A stretch of 24,267 nt of DNA from CAZBDU01 sp964490725 (lineage in GTDB: Bacteria > Spirochaetota > Spirochaetia > SZUA-6 > DRHE01). Below the pieces are notes generated by a model, which was not told where the DNA came from, did not search any database, and worked only from the letters and a program-made list of their open reading frames with translations. Position 1 is the stretch's first letter, and each line of letters starts with the position of its first letter. The stretch is taken from positions 1 to 24,267 of the forward strand of contig CAZBDU010000086.1 of NCBI GenBank assembly GCA_964490725.1. Direction: 5' to 3'. Below are positions 1 through 8,242 of the stretch, piece after piece. Position numbers and translations under genes: made by a program.

Positions 1-63
1 GGGCAGGGGCGCGGCCCGAGGGCGCAGCCGGCGGCCGCCGCTGCTTCCCTCCTGCGCCCGCCG

Positions 64-2076
64 TCAGCCCGGCGGGGAGCTCAGGTATTTCTCCGCGCCT
101 GGCGAGGCGTAGACACCCCCCTGGGGGCTGAACGTGACCAGGCTTAGATCGTGCAGGATGTGCACCTCCAGGATCACCCGGCGGCTCGGAATGCTCCAGA
201 TGGTGATGGAGTAGTCGCGGTTGATCGAGTAGAGCTTGTCGTCAAAGACGTAGAGCTTGCGCGGCACCGCCCCGGACGCCTCCATGGTCTGCAGCCGCCT
301 GCCGTCCCATACTGACACAGCCTCGAACCCCATCGAGCTGTAGACCCTCCCGGACCCGTCCAGCGCCAGCGAGGCCTGCAGGTCCTCGCCGTCGAAGCGG
401 TCCAGAACGCGGGTGCGTTCCCAGTCCACGCCGTAGTGGAGCTTGAGCACGGTCGCGGTTCGTCCCCTGGACTGCTCCACGCCGATGGAGACCAGCGACC
501 CCGTGGGCGGCAGATAGCGCAGGTCGTAGATGAGCAGATTCGAGTCCGCCACCGGGACCGTCTCCCCGGTGCGCCGGTCGATGCGCAGCAGCGGGGCGCC
601 GAGATCGAAGATGGTGCTCTTGCCCGCAACCAGCGCGTCCTCCCCGGCAAACACCAGCCGGTTCAGCCCCGCCACCCGCACCTGCTGCAGCACCCTCCAT
701 CCCCTGGGGTCCAGGAGGCGCGCGGTGCCGCTCTTCTCGGATACCAGCACCACTCCATCCCGGACCTCCAGCTGGGTCAGGGCGGAGTCGAAGGGTACCG
801 GCACTGGCTGGGTGGCTCCGCCCGGCCAGGCCACCGCGAGCTCCCCGTTCTCCTCCCCGCCTCTTGCCACCAGCAGGCGCTCCGCGTCCAGGGTCTCCAC
901 CTTGGAGGGGCCGTCCCAGGGAAGCGCCACCTGGGATTCCTCCACCCCGCCCTCGAATGCCGAGGCGGGAGCAGCAAAGAAACCGGAGGTGTACAGCAGC
1001 AGCTGCCGGGAGGCCGCCACGACGGCCGTGTCTCCCTGGACATCCAGATCGTAGAGCGCGAGGTGCAGGTCCCGGGCCACCTCGTGCAGGGAGCGGAAGT
1101 CGCCGTCGCCCGCCAGTATGGTCCCGTTGCGGCTCCCCACGTAGAGACCGGTCTGCGCGTAGGCCAGCGCGCTCGCCCCGCCCTCCTGCGGCTGAGGGGA
1201 GCTCATCTCCATCAGGTAGCGGCCCCCGAAGTACCAGCGCCTCAGCTTGCGTCCCTCCGGCTCGGCGCTGATCGCGCACAGCTCGTTGCCCACCGGAGAG
1301 AAGGCCAGGGCGACGATCCCGGGCGCGCGGGTGCGCGCCGCCTCTGCGCCGCTCAGCACGTCCACCACCACCAGGCTGTCCCCGGCCGCGGCGGCGACCA
1401 TGCGGTTGTTCGGCGAAATCCTCAAGCCGGAGAGGTCCGGCAGGGTCTGCACCTGCTTCAGATTGCGCCCGCTGCGGATGTCCCGGTAGGTGATGGCCCC
1501 GGAGGGCTGATAGGTCATCACGTTCTCGTCCTGCCGGGACACGACGAAGTAGGAGACGATCCCGAAGCCCTCCCGGAGGTACGGGAGGGTGCGGCCGCTC
1601 CTGGCATCCAGCACGAAGAGGCTCTTGAAGTCCGCCCTGCTGTACAGCAGGAAGGTGCCCTGCGGGGAGAAGCTCAGGTGCAACAGCTGATCGGGGCTGC
1701 GCAGCGTGTACAGCTGGCGCCCCGTTTCCCAGTTCCACACCGACAGGGTGTCGGCTGCCAGATCTTCGCCCACCAGGACCGCCACATAGGGCTCTCTGGG
1801 GTGTACGGACAGCTTCTGCACCGGACGATGGGAGACCCTCACCACGTACCGCAGCCGTCCCTCCCCGGCGTCCCAGACGCGCACCGTGCCGTCCTCGCCG
1901 CCGCTGAAGAGAAGCCCCCGCGCTTCGTCGTAGTACAGGACGCTCACCTCCCCCGTGTGCGAGGTGTTCAGGAGCACACGGGGTGCGGCTTCACCCGGGA
2001 GCGCCGGCGCCAGCAGCAGCCACAGCGCCGCCGCCGCCAGGGCGAGGCGCCCCGCAGCCAGGACCTTTCCTCTCAC
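64..2076 (-). CDS. Secreted WD40/beta-propeller-like repeat protein
   Basis: A 670-residue protein starting at GTG, two bases after the stop of the upstream CpXC gene, so it is the last visible gene of the operon. Residues 1-31 form a typical signal peptide (Arg/Lys, long Ala/Leu core, then Pro-Gly-Glu-Ala-Ala), so it is probably exported. The rest shows degenerate propeller repeats: GGEDGTVRVWD near residue 60, LSVWNWETGRQL near 115, FVLDARSGRTL near 155, and near the C-terminus SVWDGRR and ITIWSIPSRRV. Repeated LSFSPQG/ALAFSPVG strand motifs fit WD40 or YVTN-type blades. No enzyme motif is seen; a scaffold or binding role is inferred only. The first 63 bases of the window, downstream of it, are very GC-rich and hold an AGGAGG-like string but no visible start codon. 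Confidence 0.8.
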   Translation of the reverse strand: MRGKVLAAGRLALAAAALWLLLAPALPGEAAPRVLLNTSHTGEVSVLYYDEARGLLFSGGEDGTVRVWDAGEGRLRYVVRVSHRPVQKLSVHPREPYVAVLVGEDLAADTLSVWNWETGRQLYTLRSPDQLLHLSFSPQGTFLLYSRADFKSLFVLDARSGRTLPYLREGFGIVSYFVVSRQDENVMTYQPSGAITYRDIRSGRNLKQVQTLPDLSGLRISPNNRMVAAAAGDSLVVVDVLSGAEAARTRAPGIVALAFSPVGNELCAISAEPEGRKLRRWYFGGRYLMEMSSPQPQEGGASALAYAQTGLYVGSRNGTILAGDGDFRSLHEVARDLHLALYDLDVQGDTAVVAASRQLLLYTSGFFAAPASAFEGGVEESQVALPWDGPSKVETLDAERLLVARGGEENGELAVAWPGGATQPVPVPFDSALTQLEVRDGVVLVSEKSGTARLLDPRGWRVLQQVRVAGLNRLVFAGEDALVAGKSTIFDLGAPLLRIDRRTGETVPVADSNLLIYDLRYLPPTGSLVSIGVEQSRGRTATVLKLHYGVDWERTRVLDRFDGEDLQASLALDGSGRVYSSMGFEAVSVWDGRRLQTMEASGAVPRKLYVFDDKLYSINRDYSITIWSIPSRRVILEVHILHDLSLVTFSPQGGVYASPGAEKYLSSPPG

Positions 2077-2078
2077 CT

Positions 2079-2702
2079 CTACTCCGCCTCTTCGTACAGC
2101 TTTTCAACCGATATGTAGGGACCCCGCAGGATGGTGGCAAAGGGCTCTTCGCTCCTCTTGCTCTCCAGCTGCCGGGCCATCTTGCGGACCGTGTCCATGG
2201 GCACCCTGAGGACGCCCACCTCCTGCTCCTTCAGTCCCCAGGCGTGGAACGTCAGCGAATCGCCCTCCTGGCCGGCGAAGCGTATCCTCACCTCCTGGTC
2301 CCCTTCGTAGCTCTCCAGGGCCTTGTCCAGGAGATAGTACTTCAACACCTCCACCACCCGATCATCGAGCCCCGCTCTGCGCAGGCGCAGCTTCTCTGCC
2401 AGCTCCTCGAACCCGATCACCAGGCGATCCGCCTCCTCGGGGACCGGATAGGGCAGACGCCCCCTGAAGAAGGCGCCCCGGTCCAGCTGCGGGATCATGA
2501 ACACGGTCAGCTCGGCCTGCGGGTCCCGCAGCAGGATGGGGAACTCCGGCTTCAGCACCTTGCCGCAGTGCGGGCACGGGTAGCTTAGGAACTCCCCCGA
2601 AAGGACGGCCTGCTCCAGGCCGGGATCCGCCGCAAGATCCACCTCCTCGGGCACCTCCACGTCGAACCGGTTGTCGCAGAAGCACAGCAGCGTCCGGGTC
2701 AT
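2079..2702 (-). CDS. CpXC domain zinc-binding protein
   Basis: A 207-residue protein with ATG start 6 nt after the rseP stop. The N-terminal third carries the CpXC pattern: CFC at residues 7-9, then FDVEVPEEVDL, and CPHCGKVLKPEF near residues 43-54. Two Cys pairs of this kind normally hold one zinc ion. The rest is acidic, soluble and has no membrane segment. The family function is unknown. Its position between rseP and a secreted propeller protein, with gaps of 6 and 2 nt, implies co-transcription and probably coupled translation. In spirochaetes (from memory) a similar protein sits next to the site-2 protease, which supports the lineage call. Confidence 0.82.
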   Translation of the reverse strand: MTRTLLCFCDNRFDVEVPEEVDLAADPGLEQAVLSGEFLSYPCPHCGKVLKPEFPILLRDPQAELTVFMIPQLDRGAFFRGRLPYPVPEEADRLVIGFEELAEKLRLRRAGLDDRVVEVLKYYLLDKALESYEGDQEVRIRFAGQEGDSLTFHAWGLKEQEVGVLRVPMDTVRKMARQLESKRSEEPFATILRGPYISVEKLYEEAE

Positions 2703-2708
2703 GACACG

Positions 2709-4052
2709 TCACCGTCCCATGAAGAACAGGATGTCGCTGAAGGTGATCACCACCGCCAGCACGAACAGAAAGGAGAAGCCGATCATCTGGATGCGGTAGA
2801 TGGTCTTGGCCGAAACCGGCTTGCGCCGCACCACCTCGGCCAGGTACACCACCACCTGTCCTCCGTCCAGCGCCGGAATGGGCAGGAGATTCATCATGAA
2901 CAACACCACGCTCAACAGGCAGAGGAAGCGGAAGTAGTTGACCAGGCCCTCCGAGAAACCAAGGGCAAAGCCGGCGGTGGCCACCGAGCCCACGTAGTAG
3001 GTGATCCGCAGCGGACCCACCACAGCGTTGCGCAGGTTGACTCCCTGGAACAGCAGGCCGATGCCCTTGATCGAGAGCACCAGGGTGCGCCACGTCTCTT
3101 CCGCGCCCCTGGCCACCGCTCCGGGCAGCCCCAGCCGCGGCGAGCGGAACACTTCCGTCCGGAAAGTCAGTCCCGGCTGCGGCACACCGCCCTCGCCCGT
3201 TGAGACCACCAGGGTCTCCTGCACCTGCCGGCCGCCGCGCTCCGCCACCAGCGGGATCGAGCCCTTCGCCTGCTCCAGCGCCTGGTAGAAGTCGATGGTG
3301 TTGTGCACCGGCGCGCCCCCCGCCTGCACGATGCGGTCTCCCTCCTTGAGCCCGGCCAGGTCCGCCGGCGTCCCCTTCTGGACCCCGGCCACCACCGGGT
3401 CCCGCCACGCGTACACCCCGATCTTCCCCGCACCGGTCTGCTTGTCCAGCTCAGGAACGATGGGCACCGAAAGGGTCCGCCCGTCCCGCCTGACGGACAG
3501 CACCAGCCTGCTGTTCGGCGAGGTGGAGACCATTTCCAGGAGGTCCTGGAACTTCTCCACAGGCTGGCCGTCCACGGCCACGATCCTGTCCCCGGTCTGA
3601 AGGCCCGCCTGGGAGGCTGGCGTGGGGCTCTGAAAGCTGTCCAGGCTGTACTGGTCGGCCAGCACGATGCGGTTGCCGTCCGAATGGACCGTGAAGCCCG
3701 CCCACCAGATGACGGTGAGCACCACCAGGGCAAAGAGGATGTTGGCGGTGGGACCGGCCACCGACACGACGATTCTCTTCCAGGGTGGGGCCACGAAGAA
3801 CGAGCCCTCACCGCCCCGCTCCTGGCTGCGGAACGGGTCTTCCCCCTTCATCTTGCAGTAGCCGCCGAAGGGGATCAGGGACAGCCTGTAGTTGGTGCCC
3901 CGGTAGTCGAAGCCCACCAGCTTTCTCCCCCAGCCAAGAGAAAACACCTCCACCTGGATATCCACGCGCTTTGCGGCAATGAAGTGGCCCAGCTCGTGCA
4001 CGAAGATCATGATCCCGAAGCCAATGACTCCGAAGAGAATCGTCAGGATCAC
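2709..4052 (-). CDS. rseP: RseP-type site-2 membrane metalloprotease
   Basis: 447 residues from a GTG start. I chose this start because GGAGG lies 7 nt upstream and the protein then begins ILTILFGVIGFGIMIFVHELGHF as in the family; the longer open frame upstream runs through cdsA and uppS and is spurious. HELGH at residues 19-23 is the zinc and catalytic motif, and the LDGG at about 395-398 gives the third zinc ligand (Asp). Two PDZ domains lie between, roughly residues 120-190 (AGLQTGDRIVAVDGQPV) and 215-290 (AGLKEGDRIVQAGGAPV). Four membrane segments are expected, as seen. The enzyme cleaves membrane-anchored anti-sigma factors or signal-peptide remnants in the inner membrane. Length is normal. 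It follows cdsA directly; dxr, usually between them in spirochaetes, is missing. Confidence 0.95.
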   Translation of the reverse strand: MILTILFGVIGFGIMIFVHELGHFIAAKRVDIQVEVFSLGWGRKLVGFDYRGTNYRLSLIPFGGYCKMKGEDPFRSQERGGEGSFFVAPPWKRIVVSVAGPTANILFALVVLTVIWWAGFTVHSDGNRIVLADQYSLDSFQSPTPASQAGLQTGDRIVAVDGQPVEKFQDLLEMVSTSPNSRLVLSVRRDGRTLSVPIVPELDKQTGAGKIGVYAWRDPVVAGVQKGTPADLAGLKEGDRIVQAGGAPVHNTIDFYQALEQAKGSIPLVAERGGRQVQETLVVSTGEGGVPQPGLTFRTEVFRSPRLGLPGAVARGAEETWRTLVLSIKGIGLLFQGVNLRNAVVGPLRITYYVGSVATAGFALGFSEGLVNYFRFLCLLSVVLFMMNLLPIPALDGGQVVVYLAEVVRRKPVSAKTIYRIQMIGFSFLFVLAVVITFSDILFFMGR

Positions 4053-4126
4053 CAGAGCGCCTCCCGGGGGGCGCCCAGGGTTCTGGCGGGGCCCAATGGG
4101 GTGAGAGAAATCGACATAGCTACAAT

Positions 4127-4984
4127 CTAATCCAAAATCCCGGCCATGACAAAGTAGTACGCCGGGGCGCAGAGCAGAAGCGAATCCAGCGAATCCATCA
4201 GGCCGCCCCGGCCAGGGATCACGGCGCTGGAATCCTTGACCCCGGCCGCCCGCTTCAGCGCGGACTCCACCAGGTCTCCCAGGACCGCCAACACGCCCAG
4301 GCCCGCCCCCAGCAGCACGGTGACGGCCCAGGACACCGGCAGCACCCGCGGCGCCAGCGCCCGAAACAGCGCCGCGGCGCCCACCGAGGCGGCCAGTCCC
4401 GCGGTGAAACCCGCCGCTGACTTGTTGGGGCTTACCGCCAGGCCCAGCCGCGTGGACCGGCCCAGAGTCATCCCCGCCACGTAGGCCATGATATCGTTCA
4501 GAAAGATCATGGCGAAGAACAGAAGCAGCACCAGCGAGGTCTCCGGCAGCACGGTCAGCCGCACCACGTAGGAGAGCAGCAAACCGGGATAGATCAGCAC
4601 GAGCAGGGAAGCCGCCGCCCGGGCCAGGGAGCCGCGGAGCTGCCCCTCCCTGCGGGCCGCCGGAGCGGTGAGCAGGGCCGCCGCCGCCGTCACAAGGAAC
4701 CATGGATGGAAGAAACCCTGCGGCAATATCCGCGCGCCTTCCAGGTACGCCGCCAGCGGCAGGGAGGCGGACAGCAGGGAGAACGCCAGCCGCGGTGGGG
4801 CGGCCCCGACCCGCCGGGCAAGCCCCTCGACCTCCAGCGCCCCTCCCAGGGCCGCGGCCACGGTGGCGACGTTGAAGGCCAGGAAGCCCGCGTGCGGCAG
4901 CAGGAACAGCAGGGCGTAGAAGAAGGGTACCGCCGCCGCCAGCAGAAGGAGCCGCTGCAGGAAGCGGCCGGGGCCGGATGCCAC
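4127..4984 (-). CDS. cdsA: Phosphatidate cytidylyltransferase
   Basis: 285 residues, ATG start 6 nt after the uppS stop. It makes CDP-diacylglycerol from CTP and phosphatidic acid in the inner membrane, the entry to phospholipid head-group synthesis. The protein is strongly hydrophobic with about seven or eight membrane segments. The C-terminal CdsA signature spans residues 241-267: SALKR, then VKDSS, then PGRGGLMDSLD, with the metal-binding Asp residues kept. The canonical HGG is RGG and DRxD is DSLD, variants I recall from spirochaetes. FLNDIMAYVAG near 161-171 and SPNKSAAG near 185-192 are further family motifs. Translationally close to uppS. Terminates with TAG 74 nt before rseP. Confidence 0.93.
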   Translation of the reverse strand: MASGPGRFLQRLLLLAAAVPFFYALLFLLPHAGFLAFNVATVAAALGGALEVEGLARRVGAAPPRLAFSLLSASLPLAAYLEGARILPQGFFHPWFLVTAAAALLTAPAARREGQLRGSLARAAASLLVLIYPGLLLSYVVRLTVLPETSLVLLLFFAMIFLNDIMAYVAGMTLGRSTRLGLAVSPNKSAAGFTAGLAASVGAAALFRALAPRVLPVSWAVTVLLGAGLGVLAVLGDLVESALKRAAGVKDSSAVIPGRGGLMDSLDSLLLCAPAYYFVMAGILD

Positions 4985-4990
4985 CCTTCC

Positions 4991-5701
4991 CTACTCCAGG
5001 GCCGCGCCGAAGCGCCGCTGGCGGCTCTGGAAGGCGCTGACCGCCTCCTGGAGGTCCGCGCCGTCCCAGTCCGGCCACAGCTTGGGGCTGAAATACAGCT
5101 CGGAGTAGGCCATCTCCCAGAGCAGGAAGTTGCTGATCCTCTGCTCCCTGCCCGTGCGGATGATAAGGTCCGGGTCCGGCATATCCGGCTGGTCCAGGTG
5201 GCTCCTCACCTGACGCTCCGTGAACGGCGGCCGCTCGCCGCTGGCCGCCAGGCGGTCCAGGGCGCGGAGGATCTCGTCTCGACCCCCGTAGTTGATGGCC
5301 AGGTTGACCGTCAACCCGGCGTAGCCGGCGGTGTCCTCCACCACCCGCGCGACCTCCCGCCGCACCTCCTCGGGCACCCGGCTCAGGTCCCCCGAGGAGA
5401 CCACCCGGATCTGGTTCTCCCTGTAGAAATCGTACTCCTTGGCCAGGTGCCTGCGGATGAGAAACATCAGGTAGGAGACTTCCCGCTCCGCGCGCTTCCA
5501 GTTCTCCGTGGAGAAGGTGAACAGGCTGAGGTAGCGGATGCCCATGGTCGAGGCGGCCCTGACGACGCGCTTGGCCGCCTTCAGGCCCTCCCGATGCCCC
5601 GCGCTGCGGTGCGCGCCGCGCTGACGGGCCCATCGCCCGTTCCCATCCATGATGATCCCCACATGGACGGGAAGGCAGGCCGGTCCCTGCTCCGGCGCCA
5701 T
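4991..5701 (-). CDS. uppS: Undecaprenyl diphosphate synthase (cis-prenyltransferase)
   Basis: 236 residues, ATG start whose A is shared with the frr stop (TAATG), so translation is coupled. It condenses isopentenyl diphosphate onto farnesyl diphosphate to make the C55 carrier for peptidoglycan. MDGNGRWA at residues 18-25 holds the catalytic Asp (D19). LSLFTFSTENWKR (58-70), NYGGRDEI (137-144) and NFLLWEMAYSELYF (191-204, Mg-binding Glu201) are classical. One oddity is the diphosphate-binding loop at 182-190, read here as RTGREQRIS where E. coli has RTGGEHRIS, so a conserved Gly is Arg. Arg182, Arg188 and Ser190 are kept, so it is probably active. Confidence 0.94.
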   Translation of the reverse strand: MAPEQGPACLPVHVGIIMDGNGRWARQRGAHRSAGHREGLKAAKRVVRAASTMGIRYLSLFTFSTENWKRAEREVSYLMFLIRRHLAKEYDFYRENQIRVVSSGDLSRVPEEVRREVARVVEDTAGYAGLTVNLAINYGGRDEILRALDRLAASGERPPFTERQVRSHLDQPDMPDPDLIIRTGREQRISNFLLWEMAYSELYFSPKLWPDWDGADLQEAVSAFQSRQRRFGAALE

Positions 5702-6261
5702 TACACTTCCAGGATCTCTTTCTCTTTGCTGTCCAGGACGGCGTTGATCTTCTCGACGTACTGATCGGTGAGCTTCTGGACGTCGTCCATGCCCCGCTTG
5801 GCCTGGTCCTCGCTGATCTCGGATTCCTTCTGCTGCTTCTTGTACTCTTCGTTGACCTCGCGCCGGATGTTGCGCACCGAGACCCGGGCCTTCTCCGCCA
5901 TGTTCTTGGCCACCTTCACCAGGTCCTTGCGGCGCTCTTCGGTGAGCGGTGGAATGCTGATGCGGATCACCTTGCCGTCGTTGCTGGGATTCACCGACAG
6001 CTCCGACTTCATGATCGCCTTCTCGATCTCCCCCAGAACCGTGCGGTCCCAGGGCTGGATCACCACCAGCCGGGCCTCGGGCACGGAAATCGTGGCAACC
6101 TGGTTGATCGGCAGCTTCTGGTCGTAGTAGTCCACCCTGATGTTCTCGAACAGGGCTGCCGAGGCGCGGCCGGTCCGGAGGGTCTTGAACTCGTCCTCCA
6201 GGGCCTTGACCGCCTTCTTCATCTTCTCTTCTCCCGCCTGCTGAATCTTGTCCATGGACAC
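5701..6261 (-). CDS. frr: Ribosome recycling factor
   Basis: 186 residues, the usual length. With EF-G it splits post-termination ribosomes. The protein shows the family hallmarks: FKTLRTGRASAALFENIRVDYYD at the start of domain I, LPINQVATISVPEARLVVIQPWD in domain II, then IPPLTEERRKDLVKVAK and the Arg-rich helix VRNIRREVNEEYKKQQKE. The ATG follows a GGAGCGGTGTCC leader. It lies 65 nt after tsf with no pyrH between, unlike the rpsB-tsf-pyrH-frr order of many phyla. Its stop overlaps the uppS start by one base. Confidence 0.96.
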   Translation of the reverse strand: MSMDKIQQAGEEKMKKAVKALEDEFKTLRTGRASAALFENIRVDYYDQKLPINQVATISVPEARLVVIQPWDRTVLGEIEKAIMKSELSVNPSNDGKVIRISIPPLTEERRKDLVKVAKNMAEKARVSVRNIRREVNEEYKKQQKESEISEDQAKRGMDDVQKLTDQYVEKINAVLDSKEKEILEV

Positions 6262-6326
6262 CGCTCCTTGCGCTGGATGGCAGGCCGATGGCAGGCCGCG
6301 CGCCCCCGGGTCAGCCCGCCGCTCTC

Positions 6327-7181
6327 TCAGGATTGACCGAGATCCTCACCCACTCGATAGTAGAGATAGTCTCTGATCTCGATCTTGCCTCCCACTTCCT
6401 TGCCGACAGCGTCCAGTACCTTGGAGACTTTGAGGTTCTGGTCCTTCACGAAGGGCTGATCGACGAGGCAGATCTCAGCCAGATGCTTGTTGAGCTTGCC
6501 CTGCACGATCCCTTTCAGCACGTTCTCCGGCTTGCCCAGGCTCTGCGCCTGCTTGGTGAAGATCTCTTCCTGCTCCTGGAGGTAAGCCTGCGGCACCCGG
6601 TCACGCGACAGGAACGCCGGAGCGAAGGCCGCCACGTGCAGCGCCAGATCGAAGGCGGCCTCCTGCACGCGGGGGTTCTCCTTGAGGGCCGCATCGCTCA
6701 AGGCCAGCTTGAGCATCACCCCCACCCTGGCCTCGGTGCCGTGAACGTAGTTCACCAGCAGCTCCGCCGGGGCGGCCTGGAGCACCGCAAAGCGGCGCAG
6801 CTCTATGTTCTCCTTGATGCGGGCGATGGCCTCGGTGATGAGGGGGCTGAACGCTTCCTGGTCCGCCTTCGAGCCCTTGTCGAGGGCCACCTCCAGGAGA
6901 GATTCTCCCAGGGTGACGAAGTCCCTGTTTTTGGCGACGAAGTCGGTCTCGCAGGACAGCTCCAGCAGCGCGCCCTGGCCGGCCTCGATCCGCGAAAAGA
7001 TGCGCCCGTCCTTTGCGGCCCGGCCGGCCCGCTTCTGTGCGGCCGCCAGCCCCAGCTCCTTGAGGAGCTTCTCCGCCCGGGCGAAATCCCCTTCGGCCTC
7101 CACGAGCGCCTTCTTGCAGTCCATCATGCCGGCGCCGGTCTTCTCGCGAAGCTTCTTGACGTCGGTTGCCTTGATCTCCAC
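6327..7181 (-). CDS. tsf: Translation elongation factor Ts
   Basis: 284 residues from GTG at 7181, preceded by AGGAG at 8 nt. I prefer this start because the protein then opens with MEIKATDVKKLREKTGAGM; the longer open frame upstream is an out-of-frame reading of the rpsB tail. It recycles EF-Tu from GDP to GTP form. Residues 6-26 are the N-terminal module that contacts EF-Tu (TGAGMMDCKKAL), and CETDFVAKN at 77-85 is the core signature. Length matches the standard bacterial form with coiled-coil insert. It starts 10 nt after the rpsB stop. A 65-nt gap follows before frr. Confidence 0.96.
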   Translation of the reverse strand: MEIKATDVKKLREKTGAGMMDCKKALVEAEGDFARAEKLLKELGLAAAQKRAGRAAKDGRIFSRIEAGQGALLELSCETDFVAKNRDFVTLGESLLEVALDKGSKADQEAFSPLITEAIARIKENIELRRFAVLQAAPAELLVNYVHGTEARVGVMLKLALSDAALKENPRVQEAAFDLALHVAAFAPAFLSRDRVPQAYLQEQEEIFTKQAQSLGKPENVLKGIVQGKLNKHLAEICLVDQPFVKDQNLKVSKVLDAVGKEVGGKIEIRDYLYYRVGEDLGQS

Positions 7182-7191
7182 GCTGATGCTC

Positions 7192-8169
7192 CTACTCTTC
7201 GTACAGTTTGTCTTCGTCGACGTTGTGCTCGTCCGCCAGCGTCTCGGCTTCCGCAGTGGACTCCTCCTCCGCGCCGGCCTCCTCCGGGTTGTAGTCGGAG
7301 TAGTCCTGATCGGTGAATCCGGAGGCTTCCTCTCCCTCCCCGGCGGAGCCGACCTGGACGCCCACCGGAACGGTTTCCTCTTCGTTTTCGTACTTCTTGG
7401 ACTCTTCGAACTCACCGCGGTCCACGTAAGAGGTGAACTCCTCGGTCTCCGTCTCGTCCTGAAGTGTCTCGATGATCTCCAGGCCCACCTCGTTCTCGGC
7501 CTCGATCACGGCGTTGGCTATGATCTGGGTGAACAGGTTGATGGCCCTGATGGCGTCGTCATTGCCGGGAATCGGATATTCGATGCCGTCGGGGTTGCTG
7601 TTGGTGTCCACGATGGCCACGATGGGGATCCCCATGCGTTTGGCCTCCGCCACGGCGATGGCCTCCTTGCGCGTGTCGATGATGAACACCACGCCGGGAA
7701 TCTCCTTCATCTCCTTGATCCCGCCCAGGTTCTTCTCCAGGCGAGCCCGCTCCTTGAGCAGGCGGGCGATCTCCTTCTTGGTGAGCTTCTCGAAGGTTCC
7801 GTCCACCTCCATTTTCTCGATCTTCTTGAGTCGCAGGAGGGAACGCTTGATGGTGCTGAAGTTGGTGAGCATCCCGCCCAGCCAGCGGTTGTTGACGTAG
7901 AACATCCCGCAGCGGGCGGCCTCCCGCTGCACGGCCTGCTGGGCCTGCTTCTTGGTGCCGACGAACAGCACGGATCTGCCATCGACGACGGTCTTGCGGA
8001 TCATCTCGAAGGCTTCGCGAATCGCGGCGATCGTTTTCTGCAGATCGATGATGTGGATCCCGTTTCGCTCGGCGAAGATGTACTTCTTCATCCGGGGATC
8101 CCAGCGCTTGGTCTGGTGCCCGAAGTGCACGCCCGACTCGAGCAGGTTCTTCATTGTGACGACGGCCAA
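7192..8169 (-). CDS. rpsB: 30S ribosomal protein S2 with acidic C-terminal extension
   Basis: 325 residues; S2 is usually 230-260. The core is unmistakable: ESGVHFGHQ at 11-19, YIFAERNGIHIIDLQKT at 30-46, NNRWLGGMLTN at 93-103, PIVAIVDTN at 182-190. Residues about 228-325 form an extra tail that is about one third Glu/Asp, low in complexity, ending DEDKLYEE. The start is TTG: AGGAGGA lies five bases upstream of it, whereas the first ATG (codon 6) lies too far away, and MAVVTMK is the spirochaetal N-terminus I recall. Upstream of the SD is a small hairpin (8182-8200) that could mediate feedback. It follows maf by 145 nt. Confidence 0.95.
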   Translation of the reverse strand: MAVVTMKNLLESGVHFGHQTKRWDPRMKKYIFAERNGIHIIDLQKTIAAIREAFEMIRKTVVDGRSVLFVGTKKQAQQAVQREAARCGMFYVNNRWLGGMLTNFSTIKRSLLRLKKIEKMEVDGTFEKLTKKEIARLLKERARLEKNLGGIKEMKEIPGVVFIIDTRKEAIAVAEAKRMGIPIVAIVDTNSNPDGIEYPIPGNDDAIRAINLFTQIIANAVIEAENEVGLEIIETLQDETETEEFTSYVDRGEFEESKKYENEEETVPVGVQVGSAGEGEEASGFTDQDYSDYNPEEAGAEEESTAEAETLADEHNVDEDKLYEE

Positions 8170-8181
8170 AGGGTCCTCCTC

Positions 8182-8200
8182 TGACGCTGCTGAAGCGTCA
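8182..8200 (-). promoter_or_regulatory. Hairpin in the rpsB leader
   Basis: A perfect 7-bp stem (TGACGCT / AGCGTCA) with a 5-nt loop lies just upstream of the AGGAGGA of rpsB. It could act in S2 autoregulation, known for rpsB leaders in other bacteria, but the resemblance to any known S2-binding fold is untested. Confidence 0.4.
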
Positions 8201-8227
8201 TGTCCTTCTCTTTGTCTCGTCCGCGGC

Positions 8228-8242
8228 GCCTCCGCCGGAGGC
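8228..8242 (-). promoter_or_regulatory. GC-rich hairpin between maf and rpsB
   Basis: GCCTCC and GGAGGC are separated by three bases, giving a tight 6-bp stem in the maf-rpsB gap. No T-tract follows, so it is not a convincing terminator; with the hairpin at 8182-8200 it makes the rpsB leader structured. No separate rpsB promoter is obvious in the 145-nt gap. Confidence 0.3.

Noticed and set aside
436..2118. Long plus-strand open frame (560 codons) and further long frames opposite the operon
   Set aside because: It is antisense to the propeller gene; high GC makes long shadow frames, and composition (Pro, Arg, His, Gln rich) is not protein-like.
2709..5633. One 974-residue protein covering rseP, cdsA and uppS
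   Set aside because: Only its last 447 residues are RseP; the rest is an out-of-frame reading of cdsA and uppS, which are clear genes with their own starts.
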